Assembly (NCBI GenBank): GCA_029863355.1
Contig: JAOTVO010000197.1
Location: forward strand, 1 to 5,284
Source of the DNA: Candidatus Krumholzibacteriia bacterium
GTDB taxonomy: Bacteria > Krumholzibacteriota > Krumholzibacteria > WVZY01 > JAKEHA01
Length of the DNA stretch: 5,284 nt
Direction: 5' to 3'
Position numbers and translations under genes: made by a program. Below are positions 1 through 5,284 of the stretch, piece by piece; position 1 is the first letter of the stretch, and each line of letters opens with the position of its first letter. Under the pieces are notes generated by a model that saw only the letters and a program-made list of their open reading frames with translations, was not told the DNA's origin and searched no databases.

Positions 1-854
1 GTCAGGTCCAGCTCCAGCTCCACCGCGTAGCGCGCGCCCGCGTCCACCGAAAGCCGCTCCGCAAACCACTTGTCCACATCTTCGCGCGTGTAGCGCATCG
101 GCCGTCCTGCTCGCTCGAAGTAGGCGACACGCCCGTGCAGGTAGTCCCGAAGCTTCTCGTCGAACGGAAACACACCCGCCAAGGCACCCCACTCCGTCGT
201 CATGTTGGCGATGCTCATACGCTCGTCCATCGAAAGCGCCGCCACCCCTTCGCCCACGAATTCCACCGCGTGGTTCAAGACCTCGTCGCTATTGAAGAGC
301 CCGCAGAGCGCGATGATCACGTCCTTCCCCATCACACCCTTGCGCAGCCGCCCGCCGAGCGTCACCCGTGCCACCGGCGGCACCTGCCACCACGTCGTCC
401 CCGTCGCCCACAGACTCGCCGCGTCCGTGCGCACCACCGGCGTGCCCAGCGCCGAGACCGCCCCGTAGAGGTTCGCGTGCGAATCGCTCGCCACCACCAT
501 GCTCCCCGGCGTCACGTAGCCCTCCTCCACCATCACCTGATGCCCGATGCCCGTCCCCGGCGGGTAGTAGTCAATACCATGTTCTTTCGCAAAAGCCTCG
601 ATCTTCGCGTACTTCGCCAGATTCTCCGGAGAGGTGTTCTGGATGTCGTGATCGATCGCGAAGACCGGCTGCTTGCGGTCCGCGATCCCCTTCGCCCCGA
701 TGGCGCGAAACTTCGGAATCACCGCGCCCGTGTTGTCGTGCGTCATCACGTGCTTGGGCCGAATCGTGACAAAATCCCCCGCGCGCACGACCTCCCCCTC
801 CTTCAACCCCACCGCATACCGCGCAGCAATCTTCTCCACCAATGTGAGCCTCAT
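1..854 (-). CDS. Homoaconitase / aconitase-family large-domain protein (partial, C-terminus beyond left edge)
   Basis: N-terminal 284 residues of an aconitase-superfamily hydro-lyase that is cut off by the left edge of the window. These [4Fe-4S] enzymes move a hydroxyl group between neighbouring carbons of a tricarboxylic acid. The text looks most like fungal LYS4-type homoaconitase (homocitrate to homoisocitrate, alpha-aminoadipate lysine route) rather than bacterial LeuC or AcnA. Visible motifs are HVMTHDNTGAV at 35-45, DHDIQN at 68-73, GIGHQVMVEEGY at 102-113, the substrate-loop SDSH at 123-126, GTPVVRTDAA at 137-146, ALCGLFN at 182-188 and IANMTTEWGALAG at 215-227. The three cluster cysteines and the swivel domain would lie beyond the edge and cannot be checked. 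The ATG at 854 has GAGGA seven bases upstream, and the protein starts at the family's usual N-terminus. A weak promoter candidate and a hairpin precede it. It could instead act on isopropylmalate, citrate or another acid. The family is clear; the substrate is not. Confidence 0.85.
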   Translation of the reverse strand, partial: MRLTLVEKIAARYAVGLKEGEVVRAGDFVTIRPKHVMTHDNTGAVIPKFRAIGAKGIADRKQPVFAIDHDIQNTSPENLAKYAKIEAFAKEHGIDYYPPGTGIGHQVMVEEGYVTPGSMVVASDSHANLYGAVSALGTPVVRTDAASLWATGTTWWQVPPVARVTLGGRLRKGVMGKDVIIALCGLFNSDEVLNHAVEFVGEGVAALSMDERMSIANMTTEWGALAGVFPFDEKLRDYLHGRVAYFERAGRPMRYTREDVDKWFAERLSVDAGARYAVELELDL

Positions 855-902
855 GGACCTGTCCTCATTGTGTATGACCGCAGGAAGGAAAGTGGCTGTC
901 TG

Positions 903-931
903 ATGGTACGACGGGAGGGCGGACTTGGCAA
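903..931 (-). promoter_or_regulatory. Possible sigma70-type promoter for the homoaconitase-like gene
   Basis: On the minus strand TTGCCA (931-926) matches five of six bases of the -35 consensus. After a 17-base spacer comes TACCAT (908-903), four of six for the -10. Transcription would begin near 896 and leave a leader of about 40 bases that includes the ribosome binding site before the ATG at 854. The -35 element lies inside the inverted repeat at 914-953. Six-base matches arise easily by chance, so this is only a candidate, though it is the best-placed one in the only real intergenic gap. Confidence 0.3.
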
Positions 932-953
932 CGGGTCAGCCAATCCGCCCTCC
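914..953 (-). terminator. Strong inverted repeat after the UPF0173 gene, possible terminator hairpin
   Basis: GGAGGGCGGA at 914-923 is the exact reverse complement of TCCGCCCTCC at 944-953. After one bulged base (924), five more pairs form (925-929 with 939-943), leaving a loop of nine bases. That is fifteen pairs in all. The repeat begins 12 bases beyond the stop codon of the hydrolase at 966, which is where a terminator would sit. No run of T follows it on either strand, so it is not a classic intrinsic terminator. It could be a U-tract-free terminator, an RNA 3'-end stabiliser, or an operator overlapping the candidate promoter. Confidence 0.5.
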
Positions 954-965
954 GGTCACGGCGCC

Positions 966-1652
966 TCACGGAATCTCGTACGTCTGCCCCGGCGCGACGA
1001 CCCGTGCGTCGAGGCCGTGGGAGCGGACGCGTTCGACGAAGTGGGCGGGGTCGGCCTCGATGATGGGGAAGGTGTTGTAGTGCATGGGTATGGTCATGCG
1101 CGCTTTGATGAATTCGCTGGCCTTGACGGCGTCGTCGATGCCCATGGTGAAGTTGTCGCCGATGGGCAGGAGTGCGACGTCGAAGGGGCCGTTGAGCTGG
1201 GCGATGAGCTGCATGTCGAGGAACACGCCGGTGTCGCCGGCGTCGTAGATCTTCTTCCCTTCCGTCGTCAGCACGATGCCGGCGGGGCTGCCGAGGGATT
1301 CGCCCTTGGGGCCGGTGGAGCCGTGGTGGGCGATAGTGAGCTTGACGTGGCCGAAGGGAAACTGGCGCCCGCCGCCGATGTGCAGGGGGTGGGTCTCGAG
1401 GCCTTTCTGGCCGTAGTGGACGGCGATCTCGTTGTTGGACACGACGAGCGCGCCGGTGCGCTTGGCGATGGTCTCGATGTCGCCCAGGTGGTCGCCGTGT
1501 CCGTGCGTGATGAGGATGGCGTCGAGCTTGTCGAAGTGCTTGGCGTCGACGTCGGCGAGCTCGTTGCCGCTGAGAAAGGGGTCGAAGAGCATGCGGTGTT
1601 TGTCGGTCTGAACTTCCCAGCACGAGTGTCCGTGGAATATGAGCTTGACCAT
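966..1652 (-). CDS. UPF0173-family metal-dependent hydrolase (metallo-beta-lactamase fold)
   Basis: Complete 228-residue protein of the UPF0173 family (YtkL-like), a cytoplasmic single-domain metallo-beta-lactamase-fold hydrolase of usual length. The metal-binding signature THGHGDHLGD is at 49-58. Other family blocks are the N-terminal FHGHSCWEV at 6-14 and FDPFLSGN at 23-30, AHHGSTGP at 108-115, YDAGDTGVF at 136-144, LLPIGDNFTMG at 161-171 and the late metal histidine in PMHYNTFP at 189-196. All expected His/Asp ligands appear present, so it should be an active metalloenzyme. The natural substrate of the family is not established, and nothing here reveals it. The ATG at 1652 has an excellent GGGAGG (1664-1659) six bases upstream. 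The TerB-like gene stops 12 bases before this start, so the two are almost certainly cotranscribed. No signal peptide or membrane segment is seen. Confidence 0.93.
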   Translation of the reverse strand: MVKLIFHGHSCWEVQTDKHRMLFDPFLSGNELADVDAKHFDKLDAILITHGHGDHLGDIETIAKRTGALVVSNNEIAVHYGQKGLETHPLHIGGGRQFPFGHVKLTIAHHGSTGPKGESLGSPAGIVLTTEGKKIYDAGDTGVFLDMQLIAQLNGPFDVALLPIGDNFTMGIDDAVKASEFIKARMTIPMHYNTFPIIEADPAHFVERVRSHGLDARVVAPGQTYEIP

Positions 1653-1664
1653 GATGAGCCTCCC

Positions 1665-2117
1665 TCACTTGTTCTTGCGGTTCAGTACCTGCAGCTTGGC
1701 GGCGATGAGCTGGCGGTGGGGCATGCGCAGCAGCTTGCCGAGCTTGTGCATGAGGTAGTCTTCGTGGGCATCGACGGTGCCGTCGGCGTAGACGATCTCC
1801 CAGAGGAGATCGACGATGCGCACCTTCTCCTCGTCGCTGTAGCTCTCGTTGATGCGGTTGGTGAAGCGCCAGAGATCGACGCTTCCGGCGAGCTCGCTTC
1901 GCGCCTCCTCGGCCAGCGCGAGGGCGTCCTCGGGCGAGAGCTGGTACTCGCTCTGGAGGATGGCGAGGATGCGCAGGCGCTCCTCGTCGCTGAACTCGTT
2001 ATCGATGCTGGCGATCTCGAGGAAGAGCGCGGCGGCGGCGATGCGGATGTCCCCGGCGTCGCGGGCGGGCGCGCCCGCGTCGCCGGTTTCGAACGCCTTC
2101 TTGAAGCGGTCGAGCAT
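1665..2117 (-). CDS. TerB-like (tellurite-resistance TerB family) protein
   Basis: Complete 150-residue, mostly alpha-helical protein resembling the TerB domain family. It has two similar helical halves, each with an acidic motif: ASIDNEFSDEE at 36-46 and YADGTVDAHEDYLMHKL at 110-126. These match the paired acidic motifs through which TerB-type domains are thought to bind divalent metal. The first 22 residues form a short, low-complexity lead. No signal peptide or membrane segment is seen, so it should be cytoplasmic. The TerB name comes from tellurite-resistance operons, but no other ter genes are visible, so a tellurite role should not be assumed; isolated TerB-like proteins are widespread and mostly uncharacterised. 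The ATG at 2117 is preceded by TTAGGGTAGGGG, with TAGGG about seven bases away. It is the first gene of a pair with the UPF0173 hydrolase, and fumarylacetoacetase ends 53 bases upstream. Confidence 0.8.
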   Translation of the reverse strand: MLDRFKKAFETGDAGAPARDAGDIRIAAAALFLEIASIDNEFSDEERLRILAILQSEYQLSPEDALALAEEARSELAGSVDLWRFTNRINESYSDEEKVRIVDLLWEIVYADGTVDAHEDYLMHKLGKLLRMPHRQLIAAKLQVLNRKNK

Positions 2118-2170
2118 GCCCCTACCCTAACGAAGCGCGCGGGCGGGGGCAAGGAAGAAACGTGGCGTCC

Positions 2171-3487
2171 TCAAGCGGCGGGCGCTGCGGTGATCTCGCC
2201 GCGGCACTCGCCGAAGCCGACGCGGGCGAGGCCCTCGCGCGCGCAGTATCCGCGGATGATCACCTCGTCGCCGTCCTGGAGGAACTTGCGCTCCTCGCCG
2301 GTGGCGAAGCTCAACGGCTCGGCGCCGCGGTCAGTAAGCTCGAGGAGGCACCCGCGCGAATCCTTCTCGGCGCCTGAGACGGTGCCGCTGGCCATGAGGT
2401 CGCCGGGGCGCAGGTTGCAGCCGTTGCTCGCGTGGTGCGCGAGCATCTGTGCCACGGTCCAGTACATGTCGCGGAAGTTCCCGCGCGACACGCGCATGGG
2501 CTCGAGGCCGCGCTCGCGCATCTGCCGCGTCTCGACATACACCTCGAGGGTGAGGTCGATCGCGCCGCGTGCCTGGTCCTCCTCGTCATAGAGGTACGGC
2601 AGGGGACGCGGATCGCCCTCGGGGCGCGCGAAGGCACCGACGCGGTAGGGCTCGAGCGCTTCGAGTGTGACCACCCAGGGCGAGATGGTGGTGGCGAAGC
2701 TCTTGGCGAGAAACGGCCCCAGGGGCTGGTACTCCCACTTCTGGACGTCGCGCGCGGACCAGTCGTTCACCAGGCACAGGCCGAAGATGTGATCGCTCGC
2801 CCGCGCGATGGGGATGGACTTGCCTTGCGCGTTGCCGGGCCCGACGAAGCAGCCCACCTCGAGCTCGTAGTCGAGGAGCCGCGAGGCTTCGTACGTGGGG
2901 GCCTGGGCGCCGTCGGGCATGTTCTGCCCGAGCGGGCGGCGCACCGGTGTGCCGGAGAGCACGATCGACGAGGCGCGCCCGTGGTAGCCGATGGGTACGT
3001 GCTTATAGTTGGGCAAGAGCGGATTGTCGGGACGGAACATGCGCCCCACGTTGGTGGCGTGGAACACCGAGGCGTAGAAGTCGGTGTAGTCGCCGATCTC
3101 GACGGGCAGGCGCAGCTCGCACGCGTCCATGGAGACGAGGCACGCCGCGGCGCGCTTGCGCGCATCCGCGGGCGCCTTCTCGTGCAACACGTCGAAGAGA
3201 CGCTCGCGGAGCGCGCGCCGGTGCGCCGGCCCCAGCGCCATGAGCGCGTTGAGCGCGGGCTTGGCGCAAGCCTCGGCGGCACGTTTCGCCTCGCCCTCGA
3301 AGAGCCCCTTCCCCACCGCCGCGGCGACGTCGAGCACGGACTCGCCGATGGCCACGCCCACGCGCTGCGATTCGCCCTCGCCGGGGGCGAAGACGCCCAA
3401 GGGGAGGTTCTGGACGGGGAAACCGCTCCCCGCTTCGTTGGCGGATTCGTGCCACGAGCGCGCGGCGGGATCGTGCGTGCGGTTCAT
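2171..3487 (-). CDS. fahA: Fumarylacetoacetase
   Basis: Complete 438-residue fumarylacetoacetate hydrolase, of usual length for the two-domain enzyme. It cleaves fumarylacetoacetate to fumarate and acetoacetate, the last step of tyrosine/phenylalanine breakdown through homogentisate. The N-terminal domain covers about 25-125 (PVQNLPLGVF at 24-33) and the catalytic domain the rest. Comparing from memory with the mammalian enzyme, the catalytic and metal residues are kept: DYTDFY at 133-138 (metal Asp136), the catalytic histidine in FHATNVGRMF (His143), the two glutamates in LDYELEVG (Glu208, Glu210), NDWSARD at 241-247 (Asp242) and the lysine of PFLAKSF (Lys262). GYHGRASSIV at 167-176 and ASGTVSGAEKDS at 366-377 are further signatures. 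The ATG at 3487 has GAGG five bases upstream and gives the standard FAH N-terminus. The unknown 299-residue gene stops 13 bases before it, implying cotranscription. Homogentisate dioxygenase and a zeta-class GST isomerase are not in the window. Confidence 0.97.
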   Translation of the reverse strand: MNRTHDPAARSWHESANEAGSGFPVQNLPLGVFAPGEGESQRVGVAIGESVLDVAAAVGKGLFEGEAKRAAEACAKPALNALMALGPAHRRALRERLFDVLHEKAPADARKRAAACLVSMDACELRLPVEIGDYTDFYASVFHATNVGRMFRPDNPLLPNYKHVPIGYHGRASSIVLSGTPVRRPLGQNMPDGAQAPTYEASRLLDYELEVGCFVGPGNAQGKSIPIARASDHIFGLCLVNDWSARDVQKWEYQPLGPFLAKSFATTISPWVVTLEALEPYRVGAFARPEGDPRPLPYLYDEEDQARGAIDLTLEVYVETRQMRERGLEPMRVSRGNFRDMYWTVAQMLAHHASNGCNLRPGDLMASGTVSGAEKDSRGCLLELTDRGAEPLSFATGEERKFLQDGDEVIIRGYCAREGLARVGFGECRGEITAAPAA

Positions 3488-3500
3488 CGTTACCTCACCA

Positions 3501-4400
3501 TCATGCTTCAGAGAGTAGGCCGAGCGCGGCCAGGTCGTCCACCGGCTCCTCGAAGGAGCACGAGCCGAAGGACACCACCAATCGCCGTCGCGCCGTCGCG
3601 ATCTCGTCGGTGCTCACGCGGTATTCGCCCCACGCGGCGCCGTCATTGTCGAACACCATTTCGGCGGCGTCGGCCGCCCGCATGAGCAGCTCCGCCGAGG
3701 GCGCGTCGAGGCCGTTGTAGCAAAGAGCGGCCGTCAGAAACACATTGAGAAACCCGTGCATGGTCGCGCGGGCGCTGTCGGGCTCGTAGGTGAGCGCGTG
3801 CTCGGCGCGGAGCGCATGGTGCAGGCCCGCCGTGGCCTTGAAGGCCACGCCCTGCGCGTAGCACGCGCGCACGAAGCGCGCCACCACCTGAGGCGAGGGG
3901 AATGCCTCTCGCGCCAGCCCCCCCGTGCGGATCTTGGCGCGCAGGCGTACCGCGGCCAGCGCGCGCAACAGATCGCGCGCGTCCTCGCCCGCCGGGATCT
4001 CCACGTACACCGGCATGCCCGCCGGCGCGGCCGCGGCGATGGCCTCGATCTGCTCCGGCGTGGTGGCCCGCGCTTCCACCATATCGACTGCAGCACCGCC
4101 GCCCTCCTCGTTGAAGCGCGCCACGCGCGCGAAGGCCGCCGCGAGGTCGTCGCCGGCCAGCGCGCTCAGGTGCCAGGCGGCGTCGCCCAGGTGCGCCGCC
4201 ACCGCCACGCGGAAGGCGTCGAGCTGGGCCGCACCCAGGACGAAGCGCCCCAGCATCCAGGCGTGCGGCGAGCGGCGGTAGTCGGCGTAGTTGGCAACCG
4301 CGCGCGGCAGCTCCAGGCCGGCCGGCGGAAAGAGGCCCGCGTAGTCCACGGCCCGGGCCACCAGGGTGCGCAACGAGGCGGGAACCTGCTGCGCGCTCAC
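3501..4400 (-). CDS. Conserved-looking protein of unknown function, coupled to DinB and fumarylacetoacetase
   Basis: Complete 299-residue protein that I cannot assign to a named family. Distinctive blocks are DYAGLFPPAGLELP at 19-32, an alanine-rich helical stretch at about 60-125, PVYVEIPAGED at 130-140, AKIRTGG at 155-161, FKATAGLHHAL at 187-197, TMHGFLNVFLTAALCYNG at 213-230 and a C-terminal FGSCSFEEPVDDL at 278-290. Alternating short hydrophobic strands (VYVEIP, AKIRTGG, VAFKATAG) and amphipathic helices suggest the later part of an alpha/beta barrel, with Lys156, Lys188 and His194-195 as possible active-site residues. This fold idea is inference. No signal peptide or transmembrane helix is evident. 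The chosen start is the GTG at 4400. It overlaps the DinB stop as GTGA and has GGAG eight bases upstream. Upstream in-frame sequence is only the DinB gene read in another frame. Its place between DinB and fumarylacetoacetase suggests a role in homogentisate breakdown or a linked detoxification. Confidence 0.85.
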   Translation of the reverse strand: MSAQQVPASLRTLVARAVDYAGLFPPAGLELPRAVANYADYRRSPHAWMLGRFVLGAAQLDAFRVAVAAHLGDAAWHLSALAGDDLAAAFARVARFNEEGGGAAVDMVEARATTPEQIEAIAAAAPAGMPVYVEIPAGEDARDLLRALAAVRLRAKIRTGGLAREAFPSPQVVARFVRACYAQGVAFKATAGLHHALRAEHALTYEPDSARATMHGFLNVFLTAALCYNGLDAPSAELLMRAADAAEMVFDNDGAAWGEYRVSTDEIATARRRLVVSFGSCSFEEPVDDLAALGLLSEA

Positions 4401-4412
4401 AGGTAGCGCTCC
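4397..4412 (-). promoter_or_regulatory. Ribosome binding site and GTGA start/stop overlap that set the start of the 299-residue gene
   Basis: On the minus strand GGAG (4412-4409) lies eight bases before GTG (4400-4398). The GTG shares bases with the DinB stop TGA (4399-4397). This arrangement is typical of translational coupling and argues against a longer reading that would start at 4739 inside the DinB gene. Confidence 0.8.
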
Positions 4413-4906
4413 TCGAGCACCCGCGCGTGGTGGTCGAGGTGCCCGGCGAGGATGTAGGGAATGGCGCGCACGGTGAACTCGCACCCGCTGGCGATGCCGC
4501 GGCGCAGCGAGGTGGCCTCGTCGAAGGAGCGCAGGAGCACGATTCCCGACGAGCGCAGGTGGTGGAACTCCTCGCGCAGGCTCTCCATCGTGCGCGCGTC
4601 GAAGCCCGCCCCGGCCACCCAGTCGTCCTGCTCCACGCCGGGGATGGGCCCCGCGTCGCCGCGCGCGAAGGAGAGCGCGCGGTAGAGGAACACGCGCTCG
4701 ATGTCGATCACGTGGCCGACCACCTCCTTGACCGACCACTTGCCCTCGGCGTAGCGGTGGTCGCCCTTATCCGGCGGCGTCTCCGCCAGTCGCGCGGAGA
4801 AAGCGTTGCGCCGCTGCTCGAGGTAGGCGAGCACGTCGCCCTGCGGGACCTTCTCGATGTACTGGTGATAGTATGGCGCGTACTCGTCGCTCTGCGCTCT
4901 TTGCAT
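4397..4906 (-). CDS. DinB-family (DinB/YfiT-fold) protein
   Basis: Complete 169-residue four-helix-bundle protein of the DinB superfamily, of usual length. Three histidines at the expected metal-binding places are visible: His65 in KEVVGHVIDIE, and His156 and His160 in AGHLDHHARVL. Other family features are KWSVKEVVGH at 56-65, the aromatic-rich RVFLYRAL at 71-78 and DDW at 94-96. It should be a small cytoplasmic metalloprotein. Characterised relatives use low-molecular-weight thiols, for example bacillithiol S-transferase (YfiT/BstA) and mycothiol-dependent maleylpyruvate isomerase. Given fumarylacetoacetase two genes downstream, a thiol-dependent isomerase or transferase role is a fair guess, not a demonstrated one. 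The ATG at 4906 has AAGG eight bases upstream, inside the end of the aminotransferase gene, whose stop is separated from this start by one base. The 3' end overlaps the next gene by four bases. Confidence 0.9.
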   Translation of the reverse strand: MQRAQSDEYAPYYHQYIEKVPQGDVLAYLEQRRNAFSARLAETPPDKGDHRYAEGKWSVKEVVGHVIDIERVFLYRALSFARGDAGPIPGVEQDDWVAGAGFDARTMESLREEFHHLRSSGIVLLRSFDEATSLRRGIASGCEFTVRAIPYILAGHLDHHARVLEERYL

Positions 4907-4907
4907 G

Positions 4908-5284
4908 TCATCCGCCTTTCTTCCCCGTGCGACCGCCCAGTATCCGGCGCACCGCCTCGATCACGTCGGCGACGTCCTGATCCGTGAGGCGCGCCGAGAG
5001 GGGCAGGCTCACCGTCTGCCGCCCGATGCGCACCGCGTGCGGATAATCCGCCGGCTTCCACCCGAAGGCGCGCTGGTAGAACGCGTGCTCCGGAATGCTC
5101 AGGTAGTGCACGCCCGAGCCGATGTGGTGCCCCTGCAGCGCGGAGAGGAAGGCGTCGCGCGACAAGCCGGCGCGCGCCTCGTCCACCTGGATCGTGTACA
5201 GGTGGTAGGCGTGGCGCGTGTCCGGCGCCGGCGGTGCCGGCGTGGCGATGGGCAGATCGGCGAAGGCCGCGTCGTAGCGCCGCC
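4908..5284 (-). CDS. DegT/DnrJ/EryC1/StrS-family aminotransferase (partial, N-terminus beyond right edge)
   Basis: C-terminal 125 residues or so of a PLP-dependent sugar-type aminotransferase; the reading frame stays open to the right edge. Recognisable blocks are RRYDAAFADLP at the edge, HAYHLYTIQVDE, the loop LQGHHIGSGVHYLSIPEHAFYQ, then YPHAVRIGRQTVSLPLSARLTDQDVADVI, which is the standard end of the family. These enzymes usually transfer an amino group to keto-sugar nucleotides for lipopolysaccharide, O-antigen or glycan modification (ArnB, PseC and WecE are relatives). The PLP lysine and most of the active site lie outside the window, so activity and substrate cannot be judged. A start at the GTG at 5186 would be wrong, because family sequence continues upstream of it. 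The stop at 4908 is one base before the DinB start, so it is the upstream member of the same run. The tail GGRTGKKGG is a short basic extension. Confidence 0.93.
   Translation of the reverse strand, partial: RRYDAAFADLPIATPAPPAPDTRHAYHLYTIQVDEARAGLSRDAFLSALQGHHIGSGVHYLSIPEHAFYQRAFGWKPADYPHAVRIGRQTVSLPLSARLTDQDVADVIEAVRRILGGRTGKKGG

Noticed and set aside
865..1668. A 267-codon minus-strand frame overlapping the UPF0173 gene.
   Set aside because: It is a His/Arg-rich shadow in the wrong frame of a gene with complete family motifs.
2118..2170. A promoter or terminator in the 53-base gap between fahA and the TerB-like gene.
   Set aside because: TTGCCC and TAGGGT on the minus strand are 17 bases apart but match the consensus poorly and would start transcription at the start codon itself. 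No convincing hairpin is seen, so the gap gives no firm evidence for or against readthrough.
135..2591. A very long open frame of 818 codons on the plus strand, running opposite four genes.
   Set aside because: The homoaconitase, hydrolase and TerB genes all share one frame register, and through them this frame reads the exact reverse complement of their codons. It stays open simply because those genes avoid TTA, CTA and TCA, which is expected at high GC. The translation is low-complexity and matches no family I know.
2432..3685. A 417-codon open frame on the plus strand opposite fumarylacetoacetase.
   Set aside because: It is antisense to an unambiguous, complete fahA gene. Its translation lacks recognisable motifs and is typical of a GC-rich shadow.
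4401..4739. N-terminal extension of the 299-residue protein, using a start at 4739.
   Set aside because: The extra 113 residues are Arg/Pro/Ala-rich and come from the DinB gene read in another frame. The GTG at 4400 has a good ribosome binding site and a GTGA overlap.
5222..5242. Short GCC/GGC-rich repeat near the right edge.
   Set aside because: It encodes the Pro/Ala-rich linker of the aminotransferase and is explained by codon bias.

Overview
This is a GC-rich bacterial window with seven genes, all on the minus strand and packed with almost no spacing; the only sizeable gap is 855-965. The organism cannot be named from this sequence. High GC, GTG as well as ATG starts, and a tyrosine-catabolism enzyme beside a DegT-type aminotransferase and a LYS4-like aconitase would suit a free-living soil or environmental lineage (Acidobacteriota, Gemmatimonadota, Myxococcota or similar), but that is inference.

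Layout in the direction of transcription, from high to low coordinates. (1) The C-terminal part of a DegT/DnrJ/EryC1/StrS aminotransferase enters at the right edge and stops at 4908. (2) A DinB-fold protein starts one base later (4906-4397). (3) A 299-residue protein that I do not recognise starts inside the DinB stop codon through a GTGA overlap (4400-3501). (4) Fumarylacetoacetase, the last enzyme of tyrosine/homogentisate breakdown, follows after 13 bases (3487-2171). After a 53-base gap come (5) a TerB-like protein (2117-1665) and (6) a UPF0173 metallo-beta-lactamase-fold hydrolase (1652-966), 12 bases apart. A strong inverted repeat at 914-953 and a possible promoter come next, then (7) the N-terminal 284 residues of a homoaconitase/aconitase-family protein, which runs off the left edge.

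Genes 1-4 look like one translationally coupled run, and genes 5-6 are a second tight pair that may be part of the same transcript. The most interesting part is DinB, unknown protein and fumarylacetoacetase. Other members of the DinB/YfiT fold act as low-molecular-weight-thiol-dependent isomerases and transferases, including a mycothiol-dependent maleylpyruvate isomerase. The DinB protein here is therefore a reasonable candidate for the isomerase step just before fumarylacetoacetase, and the unknown protein is a candidate for an undescribed accessory or catabolic function in the same pathway. Both ideas are hypotheses from context. No RNA gene, CRISPR array, mobile element or phage feature was seen.
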